DNA of 13,127 bases. Source: CAYRMV01 sp964425255. GTDB lineage: Bacteria > Bacteroidota > Bacteroidia > Flavobacteriales_D > Crocinitomicaceae. The position numbers and the translations under genes are program-made. This document shows, piece by piece, positions 6,467 to 13,127 of the stretch (position 1 is its first letter; the number at the start of each line of letters is the position of its first letter). The notes below the pieces were generated by a model that searched no databases, was not told the origin of the DNA, and was given only the letters and a program-made list of their open reading frames with translations. Where the stretch lies: assembly GCA_964425255.1 (NCBI GenBank), contig CAYRMV010000096.1, forward strand, positions 1 to 13,127, written 5' to 3'.

Positions 6467-6787
6467 ATGAAACTTATAACAAAAGCATTAGAAGACCGAT
6501 TCGATGAAATCGGTGATCAATCCGAAAGTCTTGATCCAATTATAGTGGCTAAATTTTTCAATCCGTGCGGAAGCCAAACATGGTATGCTTCCGAGTACGA
6601 TCAGCAGACCCAAGTGTGCTTCGGATATGTAACAGGAATGGATTTTGAGGAATGGGGAACTTTCTCCATTGAGGAATTGGAAAACCTCAAACTGCCTTTT
6701 GGTTTAAGTATCGAACGGGATATTTATTTCAAAGAAATCCGATTTAAAGAACTCATCCAAGAGCAAAACCAACAACAGAAGCGTTAA
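6467..6787 (+). CDS. DUF2958-like protein
   Basis: The 106-residue protein begins KLITKALEDRF and continues with PIIVAKFFNPCGSQTWYASE, LCxFGYVTG-like CFGYVTGMDFEEWGTFSIEEL and a late FGLSIERDIYF. This order (start helix, KFF-P...TWY..E, FGYV, E.G.FS..EL, .IERD..F) is what I know of DUF2958 proteins, small cytosolic proteins common on plasmids and integrative elements and of unknown function. The length suits the family. Its TAA shares one base with the ATG of the MobC-like gene, so the two are likely translated together. The call rests on recalled family pattern, not a search. Confidence 0.7.
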   Translation: MKLITKALEDRFDEIGDQSESLDPIIVAKFFNPCGSQTWYASEYDQQTQVCFGYVTGMDFEEWGTFSIEELENLKLPFGLSIERDIYFKEIRFKELIQEQNQQQKR

Positions 6788-7236
6788 TGAACACGGATTT
6801 TCCATATACAAGTCTTCATGATTACCTCGATGTTGTTTTCAAGGATCAAACACCTGATGAAACGGATATTATTGAGGCAAAGAAAACATATTGGAAAATG
6901 TATAACACCTTTTTGAAGCGAAATCAGCGAAAGAAAAACAAAGAGGTAACCATTGCTTTAGAGAAAGAACATTGGGATATTCTTTTGAAAGGCAGGAAAA
7001 CAGCACAAACTATCCAGTCATACATCAAAGAGTTGCTCTTAAAACAAATAGATAGTAAAGAAGCTAATAAGCGAATATTCGTTGCCGATACCGTCCAAAT
7101 TGAACAACTGCTTTTTGTAGTGGTGGACTACTTGGAAAGTATGATTTATCACAGACGGTTTATCGACCTAGAGAGTATCCAAGTACTTGAAAAACACCTC
7201 ATTCACTTACGCAATTTACTAGAAGAACTCTTCTAA
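6787..7236 (+). CDS. MobC-like mobilization accessory protein (ribbon-helix-helix)
   Basis: The 149-residue protein has a basic patch (LKRNQRKKNK, 43-52) followed by a ribbon-helix-helix-like segment at about 52-88 (KEVTIALEKEHWDILLKGRK, then TIQSYIKELLL). This layout is typical of MobC/relaxosome accessory proteins that bind oriT and help the relaxase open the DNA. The C-terminal half (about 100-149) is helical and could mediate dimerisation. It starts inside the stop of the DUF2958-like gene and ends 2 bp before the relaxase ATG, the usual position for such a partner. Small plasmid regulators share the same fold, but the position makes a mobilization role much more likely. Confidence 0.75.
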   Translation: MNTDFPYTSLHDYLDVVFKDQTPDETDIIEAKKTYWKMYNTFLKRNQRKKNKEVTIALEKEHWDILLKGRKTAQTIQSYIKELLLKQIDSKEANKRIFVADTVQIEQLLFVVVDYLESMIYHRRFIDLESIQVLEKHLIHLRNLLEELF

Positions 7237-7238
7237 AG

Positions 7239-8096
7239 ATGATAATTAAAAGCAAGTCATATAAACGGGTAAGAAGTTTTACGACCGTATTGGGGTATAT
7301 CTTTCGGGAGAGCGAGAAAGGCGAAACTTTTGTAGTAACTAAGTATGTAAAAGGCAAAAATATATCAGTCGGAGAACTGCACCATCAATTTGAAACCAAC
7401 GAGAAGTTGCGTGTCAACAAACGAAAAAACAATGTGGTTCTGTATATGGATATTCTATCCTTCCATCCAAGGGATGCTGAGCGTCTGAACAATGAAAAAT
7501 TGTATCAAATCACCATGAAATACCTCTCGCTCAGAGCTCCCAAATCCATCGCTGTGGCAACGGTGCATCGCAATGAGAAAAAACACACCCATTTGCATAT
7601 TTGCTTTTCAGGAATAGAATACAAAACAGGGAAATCCATCCGTATTTCAAAAGAGGATTTTCAGCAGAAAGTAAAAATCCCCATCGAGAAATTTCAAGAA
7701 CAGGTTTTTCCAGAGTTGTCCCTTTCTAGGATCAAACACGAAAAAGGACTTTTTATCAAACGAGAACAAAAAAAGGACGTGGAAAAACTAATGGAAACAA
7801 AAGGTGTGATAACAGAAAAACAACAAATTATCAAAATGCTCGAAGCGGAATTTAAAACTGCAAAATCTCAAGCGGATTTTTATGCGAAAATTCAGCAAAA
7901 AGGATTTAAAGTGTATTCCCGAAACGGGAAAATTACAGGTATTGAAGGCAAACGAAAATTCAGATTCAAAACACTTGGATACACTGCTGAAATTTTGCAG
8001 TCACTAGAGCAAAATTTAACCTTGAGTAGACGAATGGAATTGCTCCAAAAAGTGAAAAAAGAAGAACAACAACAATACAGAAATGAACGATTTTGA
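7239..8096 (+). CDS. MobA/MobP-type relaxase
   Basis: The 285-residue protein has the metal-binding His cluster of HUH relaxases in HRNEKKHTHLHICFSG (H110, H116, H118, H120). In MobA/VirD2-type relaxases this cluster holds the metal that activates the DNA at nic, and a Tyr near the N-terminus makes the 5'-phosphotyrosine link; Y8 and Y20 (LGYIF) are candidates here, Y20 being in the more usual context. Residues after about 170 are charged and helical with no helicase domain, which suits a small mobilization relaxase. It follows the MobC-like gene by 2 bp, and the hairpin-rich spacer just downstream is a likely substrate. It ends in TGA. Without a search I cannot assign a MOB subgroup with certainty. 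Confidence 0.85.
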   Translation: MIIKSKSYKRVRSFTTVLGYIFRESEKGETFVVTKYVKGKNISVGELHHQFETNEKLRVNKRKNNVVLYMDILSFHPRDAERLNNEKLYQITMKYLSLRAPKSIAVATVHRNEKKHTHLHICFSGIEYKTGKSIRISKEDFQQKVKIPIEKFQEQVFPELSLSRIKHEKGLFIKREQKKDVEKLMETKGVITEKQQIIKMLEAEFKTAKSQADFYAKIQQKGFKVYSRNGKITGIEGKRKFRFKTLGYTAEILQSLEQNLTLSRRMELLQKVKKEEQQQYRNERF

Positions 8097-8126
8097 AAGA
8101 AAAATTGAATGCAAGAGCGAAGGGTT

Positions 8127-8205
8127 TTTAGGGAGGAATTCCCTAAACAGGTTGCAATATAGAGGACATTCGTACTGTCATATTGCAATCCTGCATATTA
8201 ATGCA
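8127..8205. other. Candidate origin of transfer (oriT) with nic-like ATCCTGC
   Basis: Three inverted repeats follow the relaxase gene: TTTAGGGA-GGAAT-TCCCTAAA (8127-8147); TTGCAATAT (8152-8160) pairing with ATATTGCAA (8180-8188) around an inner GACA/TGTC pair (8165-8168, 8176-8179); and TGCAT-ATTA-ATGCA (8192-8205). Directly after the second repeat lies ATCCTGC (8188-8194), which resembles the nic core of IncP/MOBP origins (ATCCTG then C, cut after G). An inverted repeat next to nic, beside the relaxase gene, is the usual oriT layout. The nic position (8193/8194) is inference. Other readings are a recombination site or regulatory RNA. Confidence 0.5.
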
Positions 8206-8215
8206 AAAACCCCGA

Positions 8216-8230
8216 AAAACATGCTGTTTT
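8216..8230. repeat. Small hairpin AAAACA-TGC-TGTTTT
   Basis: A 6-bp stem with 3-nt loop, the fourth hairpin in the cluster downstream of the relaxase gene. It is short and A/T-rich, so it may be part of the origin region or a weak terminator for the transfer block. Confidence 0.35.
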
Positions 8231-8254
8231 AGAGCGATTTAAACCCCTGTTTAC

Positions 8255-8285
8255 TTGCTGTTCCAAGGTGTCTGTCTTATGTTTG
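8255..8285 (+). promoter_or_regulatory. Bacteroidota-type promoter for the primase-recombinase block
   Basis: TTG (8255-8257), a 20-bp spacer and TATGTTTG (8278-8285) match the Bacteroidota consensus. Transcription would start near 8291, leaving a leader of about 60 nt before the ATG at 8354. The -7 element lies inside a small inverted repeat GTGTC/GACAC (8269-8273, 8285-8289), which could be an operator. Confidence 0.6.
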
Positions 8286-8353
8286 ACACGGATTAAAGAA
8301 GGGGGTGAAAGTTCAAAATAAAGCGATTTTGTTGAATTATTAACACCTCGATT

Positions 8354-10612
8354 ATGCTAATAAATAAAGACATAGAAATGGAAAAAGATGACAGACAAAC
8401 AACAACTGAACTGTCACTTGCTTTGAAGAATTTTTTCGAGATAAGTGTTCATGGTTTACAAAATTTCAAAGCAACACATCCTCGTCAATTTTTGGAGACA
8501 CTCGGATTAAATTACAACAATATCCAAGTAGGATTTATAAGTGGTCAGGCTCATCATCGCAAACCAGATTCGTTCAGAGAACCTTTGGTAAAACTCGGAA
8601 TATTAACTCCGAGTGATGCAGCAGTTCGTAGTCCTGAATTAAAGGCGTATACATCCTTCGGAAATTACTCCATTACATTTCCTCTCAAAGATGAAACTGG
8701 TCACATCGTTAACCTGTATGCCTATCGGTTTAAAATCCAAACTCCCAAAGAAGAATACCTCAATGAAGAAGGATTATATCCTGGGTTTCCTTCTGAAAGA
8801 ACCACACGCTTATTCGTAACAGAGAATGTGATTGATGCTGTCAGTTTACTTCAATCAGGAATTCTTGAAAACAGAGATGCCGTTATTTCCTTATTCAATG
8901 GAAAAGTAAGTTCGGATATTCGAAAAGCAATAAGGGAACTGGTAGCTCTCAAAGAATTTATCGTGTTTTCCCAATCGGAACAAACTGAACTGATCGAAGA
9001 ATTGAATGCCGTTTCTTGTATAACACCACAAGTAGGAATTCTTCCTGAAAAAAGTCTCAATGAGATGTGGGTAAAATATGGAGCAGAAGGATTGCAGACC
9101 TTCATTGATGAAATCAGAAAGAGTGAAACACCTTCTGAAAATCAGTTACAAGAAATTTCTCCTACGGAATTCATATACACGGGTAAGCAACTAACGTATC
9201 ATATCTATGGAATACTACCAACAAACCCGTCCTTGCTTGAAATGCAATTTGAACTTCACAGTGTTGATTTTTCAGAACCATATCCCATAAAAATCAATTT
9301 GTTGAATCTCACAAATTCAAAAGGATGGTTGTATGAATGGACAGAAGGGAAAGCCATCAATTATACTATTGTCTTATCTGAACTAGAAAAAATACGGGAG
9401 CAATTACAACGTATTAAGATGGCAAGAAAACAAGAAGTTTTGCCTGCCCGAGGTTTTAGTGTAGCACAGGACAAACGAGCAAAACAACTGTTAAGATCAC
9501 CTGATTTGATGAGAGAACTCGACGAATGGATTGAACGGGCAGGTGTTGTGGGAGAAGAAAAAACACGTTTGCTACTCTTTATCATCGCAAGTAGTTACCC
9601 AACCATGTATAATCTACACGCAGTAGTTCAAGCAAACGATATGGCTGTTGGTGCAGAACTCGTTAATTCAATAGCCTCTTTGATTACAGAAATTGATCGG
9701 TATCCATTAGATGTGACAACTTCACGCAGTTTTAGATACTATGGAAACTCCGTCATTAACCGAAAATTACTGGTGATAGCTGACTATTCAGGAATTATTA
9801 CAAGCAAAGCAATTACGGATCTAAAACGTCTTCAAGCAAATAATCATTTTATCAATGATGCACCTGTAAAAAATGCCATCGGTGAACTCGTTACCAATCG
9901 TAAGACCATTGAAGGTCATACGAGTAGTATCGGAGCGAGTAGTCATGCTCGAAAGGTATTTTCGGATGAACCCAAAACGGTAGTGATCGATTTAGATACA
10001 AGCACCAACCAAATGAAACGACTAATGGAGTACGATTGCCAACGCATAGCAGGACTCATTGATGAAGAACAACAACAACGGGCAAAGGAAATGATTCACT
10101 ACGTTCTTAAAAATGTACATCCTCTTGCTGTTGTGAATCCCCATGCAAACAGTTTAATGATACCAGCACATATACCCAATGCACGCAATCTGACAATCCA
10201 ACTCTTACATTTTACAAACCTCATTACTTTATTCCATCAGCACCAACGAAACAAGGATGACAAGGGACGGCTGATTGTACAAAAAGAAGATCTGCAAATG
10301 GCAATGGATTTATTCTTAAATACAGTCGTATTAAACACAGACGAGTTGGATGCTCCAACGTTGGAGTTGTTTGCAAAATTAAAACAGGAATTCTCCGCAG
10401 AGCGTTTATTTACCTCCCTTGAGGTACAGCAATTGGGGTATAGCAAAACGCACACAAACCGACATCTTTCTTTACTCACTGCATCCGAGTACCTCAAAAA
10501 AGAAGGACATCGCAACACAGGGTTTGTTTACAGAATTGTACAAACAGCAGAAATACAAACGATTAAAAAATACATTCAAGACCAGTTAGTAAACGGTGGA
10601 CACAGTGGGTAG
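8354..10612 (+). CDS. Primase/helicase-like protein with degenerate Toprim and ATPase motifs
   Basis: The 752-residue protein starts like the DnaG core without a CHC2 zinc finger: about 45-125 resembles the region before Toprim (FGNYSITFPLKDETGHIVNL). A Toprim-like piece follows at about 152-210 with E157 in LFVTENVIDAVSLL, but the Asp pair expected in the second motif is replaced (FIVFSQSEQ). Residues about 400-570 look like the helicase-like domain found with such primases (YYGNSVINRKLLVIADYSGI, D477), yet the Walker A position (QANDMAVGAELV, 426-437) lacks GKS/T. A winged-helix-like end follows at about 690-735. I infer it binds DNA for replication or integration with weak or no catalytic activity. 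It shares a promoter with the two recombinases. ATG 8378 is an alternative start. It ends in TAG. Confidence 0.65.
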   Translation: MLINKDIEMEKDDRQTTTELSLALKNFFEISVHGLQNFKATHPRQFLETLGLNYNNIQVGFISGQAHHRKPDSFREPLVKLGILTPSDAAVRSPELKAYTSFGNYSITFPLKDETGHIVNLYAYRFKIQTPKEEYLNEEGLYPGFPSERTTRLFVTENVIDAVSLLQSGILENRDAVISLFNGKVSSDIRKAIRELVALKEFIVFSQSEQTELIEELNAVSCITPQVGILPEKSLNEMWVKYGAEGLQTFIDEIRKSETPSENQLQEISPTEFIYTGKQLTYHIYGILPTNPSLLEMQFELHSVDFSEPYPIKINLLNLTNSKGWLYEWTEGKAINYTIVLSELEKIREQLQRIKMARKQEVLPARGFSVAQDKRAKQLLRSPDLMRELDEWIERAGVVGEEKTRLLLFIIASSYPTMYNLHAVVQANDMAVGAELVNSIASLITEIDRYPLDVTTSRSFRYYGNSVINRKLLVIADYSGIITSKAITDLKRLQANNHFINDAPVKNAIGELVTNRKTIEGHTSSIGASSHARKVFSDEPKTVVIDLDTSTNQMKRLMEYDCQRIAGLIDEEQQQRAKEMIHYVLKNVHPLAVVNPHANSLMIPAHIPNARNLTIQLLHFTNLITLFHQHQRNKDDKGRLIVQKEDLQMAMDLFLNTVVLNTDELDAPTLELFAKLKQEFSAERLFTSLEVQQLGYSKTHTNRHLSLLTASEYLKKEGHRNTGFVYRIVQTAEIQTIKKYIQDQLVNGGHSG

Positions 10613-10634
10613 GTTCGCTAAAACCCGCTTGTGT
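10600..10634. repeat. Imperfect hairpin across the primase-like stop codon
   Basis: ACACAGTGGGT (10600-10610) pairs imperfectly with ACCCGCTTGTGT (10623-10634). It spans the TAG at 10610-10612 in the 63-bp gap before the first recombinase. A wider GGTTC (10612-10616) / GAACC (10653-10657) pair also exists. It could act in mRNA processing or be a recombinase binding site; neither is shown. Confidence 0.35.
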
Positions 10635-10675
10635 TGCTAGTTACGACGGTGGTGAACCAAAAATGAGAATTCAAT

Positions 10676-11635
10676 ATGGAACTAAAAACAGCGTATTACA
10701 AAGATGTCCATCGGTTATTTGCAACGCATACGGTGGCGACAAAATCCCTAAAGAAAGGAAACAATTATGCCAATTACATCAAATGGTTTTTTCTTTTTTT
10801 GGAGCAAAAAGGCATTGCTACACTTCGGGATGTTACTACCGATGATATGAAAGAGTACCTCCATCATTTGACAACACGACCCAAACTTAGAGGCGAGGGT
10901 TGTTTGTCTATCAGTTCGATCAATGAAAATTTATCAACGATAGGAATGTTGGTACGAAGATTAATTGATGGTAATGAAAAAATCCTACTAACTCCTTTTG
11001 CCATTCCAAAATTATTGAAAGAACCTGAGCAAGAATATGAAGACGTTTCTGAGGAATATGTAAGCAGTTTAACCTTTAAAATCAAACGACATATACTTAC
11101 AACCGATGAAGTCAAAGAAGTCTATGAGGTGTGTCAGAATTCACTAGAGCGAGCATTAATTGCATTAGCATACGGTTGTGGAATGCGACGAAGTAGTTTA
11201 GAAGAACTCGAAGAGAAACACATTGATTTCGTACACGGTACGATTATCGCAGAATCTGATAAATTTAATAAAACCCGAACGATTCCCATCAGTGATTTTT
11301 TCTTGGATGTGTTAAGGACATACACCGAGGAGCGGTTGCAACTGTTGTTAAGCACGGGACAAACTCAGAAACGCTTCTTCATCAATCATTTGGGGAAACC
11401 TATAGACGGAGAAAAATTAAACGAAATATTCAAAGGCACTGTTGCCCGAACCAATAACCCTGAGATTATCAGCAAGAAAATCACGCTCCATTGCCTGCGT
11501 CATTCCATTGCAACACATTTAATCGATGCAGGACAGTCATTTGAATATGTACGCAGGTTTCTTGGACATGCGGAAATTGATACCACCACCGTTTATGCCA
11601 AAAGAAGAAAAATTAAAAACTATTACACGATATGA
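10676..11635 (+). CDS. Tyrosine recombinase/integrase with complete catalytic set
   Basis: The 319-residue protein has an N-terminal SAM-like core-binding domain (about 5-110; NYANYIKWFFLFLEQKGI) and a C-terminal catalytic domain with every expected residue: R171 in YGCGMRRSSLEEL, a Lys in the beta-hairpin (K196 or K199, DKFNKTRTIPI), H272-x2-R275 in HCLRHSIATHL, H298 in FLGHAEIDTTT and the nucleophile Y307. Such enzymes cut and rejoin DNA by a 3'-phosphotyrosine intermediate. The length is ordinary for XerD-like integrases. It is followed by a second recombinase with an ATGA overlap, so both are made together, and preceded by the primase-like gene. It is the likely active subunit for integration and excision. 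An ATG at 10663 lies in a different frame and is not used. Confidence 0.9.
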   Translation: MELKTAYYKDVHRLFATHTVATKSLKKGNNYANYIKWFFLFLEQKGIATLRDVTTDDMKEYLHHLTTRPKLRGEGCLSISSINENLSTIGMLVRRLIDGNEKILLTPFAIPKLLKEPEQEYEDVSEEYVSSLTFKIKRHILTTDEVKEVYEVCQNSLERALIALAYGCGMRRSSLEELEEKHIDFVHGTIIAESDKFNKTRTIPISDFFLDVLRTYTEERLQLLLSTGQTQKRFFINHLGKPIDGEKLNEIFKGTVARTNNPEIISKKITLHCLRHSIATHLIDAGQSFEYVRRFLGHAEIDTTTVYAKRRKIKNYYTI

Positions 11636-12522
11636 AAAATGAACATCAACAATTGGAGAACTACTTAAATACACGTCTTGCTTCAAGTACCGTGGGTAGC
11701 TATCTCTACATCATCAACAGATTTTTAGCGCATTATCCTAATGCAAGTAGTCTATCTCTCAATAATATAGAGGAGTATTGTACAAATCTTAAACAAAACG
11801 GTGCAACAATAAGGTATCGGGGAGTTGTGATCGCCTCCATTAAAGCGTACTACGATTTCCTCTTGGATATCGGAAAAATCAAAAGTCATCCATGCAGATA
11901 CCTAAAAACAGAAACAAAACCCACAGGAATAAATTTTGGAGAGTTTTTGTCCATTCAGGAAATGGAACTACTCATCAAAGTGAAAGAACATCGTTTTCCT
12001 GTTGTGATGAACCGAGACCGTGCAATTATCGGACTACTCATATATCAAGGTATGACTAGTCAAGAACTCATCTCATTAAAAGTAAGTGATATTGATTTTG
12101 ATATGGGTACAGTTCACATTCAAGGATGCCGAAAAAACCGTAGTAGAACCCTCTCGCTACAACCATCACAGGTAATCGTTTTGATTAACTATATTGAAGT
12201 AGATCGTAAAAAATTAGCTTCTCAGAAAACCAATAAACTCTTTATCTCCATGCGTGGTTTGCCAATGACCGTCGATTCAATTCACGCACTCATCAGCCGA
12301 TTGGCTGTCGCTTTTGACAAAGAAGTTTCACCTGCCAATATCCGCAAAAGTGTCATCAATTACTGGCTCAATGAACGTAAAATTTTATTGGAAGATGTAC
12401 AAATTATGGCTGGACACAGGTATCCTTCAACTACGCAACGATACATCAATACCAATACCGCTGAACAGAGAGAGGCATTGTCGAGATTGCATTTAACAAT
12501 ATTTTGCGGGGGATCGAGATGA
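11632..12522 (+). CDS. Second tyrosine recombinase, catalytically degenerate
   Basis: The 296-residue protein has the same plan as its neighbour: core-binding domain (about 5-90) and catalytic domain with IYQGMTSQELISLKVSDID, a GCRKNRSRTLSL hairpin, PANIRKSVINYWL and MAGHRYPSTTQRYINT. Aligning motifs, the first Arg (GLR in the family) is T142, the HxLRH box reads A235-x2-R238-K239, while H262 and Y271 remain. Loss of the first Arg should greatly weaken strand cleavage, so it may be a structural or regulatory partner of the upstream enzyme, as tandem recombinases are known to act as hetero-oligomers. Its ATG overlaps the upstream TGA (ATGA). Its own TGA overlaps the next ATG at 12519 in the same way. 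Confidence 0.85.
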   Translation: MKNEHQQLENYLNTRLASSTVGSYLYIINRFLAHYPNASSLSLNNIEEYCTNLKQNGATIRYRGVVIASIKAYYDFLLDIGKIKSHPCRYLKTETKPTGINFGEFLSIQEMELLIKVKEHRFPVVMNRDRAIIGLLIYQGMTSQELISLKVSDIDFDMGTVHIQGCRKNRSRTLSLQPSQVIVLINYIEVDRKKLASQKTNKLFISMRGLPMTVDSIHALISRLAVAFDKEVSPANIRKSVINYWLNERKILLEDVQIMAGHRYPSTTQRYINTNTAEQREALSRLHLTIFCGGSR

Positions 12523-12537
12523 AATTGTGTACCTTTG
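12503..12537 (+). promoter_or_regulatory. Weak Bacteroidota-type promoter match at the right end
   Basis: TTTTG (12502-12506) and TACCTTTG (12530-12537) with a 23-bp gap. The -7 box is identical to the one at 1712-1719, but the spacing is longer than usual. If used, translation of the following gene would start at ATG 12570 and not 12519. Confidence 0.35.
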
Positions 12538-12782
12538 TATTATCTTTAAGTATTTATACAGGATGTTTAATGGATTTAAGAACAAAGTTAAGAATAGAAA
12601 AGTCTGAAAATTGTTCAGGGGAGCTATTGAATTTCAGTAAAATCAAGCGGTTAAAAGAAAGTCATTATTATGTTATACCTCAGTTATTGGATGGAGATGC
12701 ACCCAAGGAATTTATAAGCCGTTCTCGCTCACTACTCAACGGATACCCACCAACCACCCAGGCATTAAGCCACTTGCCTTGA
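12519..12782 (+). CDS. Short gene start of unknown function, 3' end lost at the right junction
   Basis: The frame begins at an ATG overlapping the recombinase stop (ATGA at 12519-12522) or at a second in-frame ATG, 12570. From 12570 the peptide MDLRTKLRIEKSE, then KIKRLKESHYYVIPQLLDGD and APKEF, looks like genuine protein with the base composition of the core. After about residue 66 (near 12715) the frame reads antisense to the HNH/P-loop gene (SRSRSLLNGYPPTT...) and stops at 12780-12782, so the last 20-odd residues are probably not original. I do not recognise the family. From 12519 the N-terminus (MKLCTFVLSLSIYTGC) looks faintly like a lipoprotein signal, which may be accidental. The real gene most likely continued beyond the join. 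Confidence 0.35.
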   Translation: MKLCTFVLSLSIYTGCLMDLRTKLRIEKSENCSGELLNFSKIKRLKESHYYVIPQLLDGDAPKEFISRSRSLLNGYPPTTQALSHLP

Positions 12783-13126
12783 CGCATTCGCACCATGTCA
12801 AGCATCCGGTCACGGATTCCGAACACGCACGATCGTAATCGATTAGGCTTGACATACCTATCACATCCGCTGACACACTGCCATATATTATCGACATCAA
12901 GAATGAAGTCACCCTCGCTCATGTTGTCACGAACAAATGTACTCTTCCCAGACAATGGAGAACCATATACAAGAAACACTTGTCTATGATAATACCCAAG
13001 TCTATCATGTATCTTGTTGTGGCAGCGGTGATGCAGCGGCATAATATTTTCCGGATTAAGTGATATCGTAGCATCATCTACATTTGCATCGGTTAATTCT
13101 ATGATGTGATGACCGATACAGTCATA
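12680..13126 (-). CDS. HNH endonuclease/P-loop kinase-like phage protein, 5'-partial and missing its C-terminus
   Basis: The 148 visible residues enter from the right edge. First comes an HNH-type segment: YDCIGHHIIELTDANVDD, SLNPENIMPLHHRCHNKIH. It is followed by a P-loop domain with VYGSPLSGKSTF (Walker A GSPLSGKST), DFILDVDNIWQ, then GKWLNAWVVGGYPLSSERER. I know HNH plus P-loop fusions of this kind from Firmicutes phages and prophages, where they continue for about 50-60 residues beyond the GGYP...ERERL...GA motif. Here the family-like sequence ends at LINSLGA (down to about 12698) and then SPSNN and a TGA follow, so the C-terminus is lost where the A/T-rich core begins. By hand count G+C is 86/180 (48%) at 12781-12960 and 33/120 (28%) at 12541-12660. 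HNH points to nuclease activity; the P-loop substrate is unknown. Confidence 0.7.
   Translation of the reverse strand, partial: YDCIGHHIIELTDANVDDATISLNPENIMPLHHRCHNKIHDRLGYYHRQVFLVYGSPLSGKSTFVRDNMSEGDFILDVDNIWQCVSGCDRYVKPNRLRSCVFGIRDRMLDMVRMRQGKWLNAWVVGGYPLSSERERLINSLGASPSNN
12690..12720. other. Right junction between core and foreign flank
   Basis: Within this stretch the plus-strand protein-like frame (LLDGDAPKEF) ends and the minus-strand HNH/P-loop frame (from RLINSLGA upward) begins, and base composition changes sharply. It is either an insertion end of the element or an assembly join. No clear direct repeat shared with the left spacer was found by eye. Confidence 0.5.
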
Positions 13127-13127
13127 C

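Noticed and set aside
10600..10660. Integron attC site or recombinase attachment site in the primase-recombinase gap
   Set aside because: The inverted repeats are imperfect and no RYYYAAC / GTTRRRY pair is present, so only an imperfect hairpin is reported.
12795..12989. Plus-strand open frame over the right flank
   Set aside because: It is antisense to the HNH/P-loop gene, whose motifs are clear.
1..13127. CRISPR array, rRNA or tRNA genes
   Set aside because: Reading both strands by eye I found no regularly spaced repeats, cloverleaf or rRNA-like sequence; a covariance-model scan was not possible.

Overview
The window looks like three unlike pieces of DNA. The core (about 1.6-12.6 kb) reads as a mobilizable, integrative element of a Bacteroidota-type host. 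All its genes lie on the + strand in the standard code. Starts lack Shine-Dalgarno sequences and follow A/T-rich leaders, and two promoters match the Bacteroidota pattern TTG-N20/21-TAnnTTTG (1687-1720 and 8255-8285). The flanks look foreign to the core and to each other. The left flank (1 to about 1.45 kb) holds minus-strand genes, one of which reads as a single 361-residue frame only if four in-frame TGA codons are sense codons. The right flank (from about 12.7 kb) is much richer in G+C and holds part of an HNH/P-loop gene of phage type. I cannot tell from sequence alone whether this is an element sitting between odd neighbours or an assembly chimera joined through the element; a chimera is the simpler reading.

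Layout. 1-234 (-): partial hypothetical. 300-1385 (-): TGA-recoded hypothetical with a sigma70-like promoter. 1386-1744: A/T-rich spacer with repeats and the first core promoter. 1745-4492: SpoT/MESH1-like HD hydrolase, then a ubiquitin-system-like trio (small unknown protein that might be E2-like, membrane-anchored JAMM peptidase, E1/ThiF-like adenylyltransferase with a Cys4 site). 4497-8096: transfer block (55-residue membrane peptide, VirD4/TraG-like ATPase without its own membrane domain, unknown protein, DUF2958-like protein, MobC-like ribbon-helix-helix protein, relaxase). 8097-8353: hairpin-rich spacer, best candidate for oriT, plus a promoter. 8354-12522: primase/helicase-like protein with eroded motifs and two tyrosine recombinases, the second lacking key catalytic residues. 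12519 to about 12.71 kb: start of a further gene cut off at the junction. 12680-13126 (-): HNH plus P-loop gene lacking its C-terminus.

How it may work together (inference). The recombinases, probably with the primase-like protein, handle integration and excision. Relaxase and MobC-like protein process the oriT. The VirD4-like ATPase, perhaps anchored by the small membrane peptide, docks the relaxosome to a conjugation pore supplied in trans, since no mating-pore genes are visible. The JAMM/E1 pair in tight gene order with the coupling protein suggests ubiquitin-like conjugation or deconjugation tied to transfer, maintenance or defence. No ubiquitin-like modifier is recognisable.
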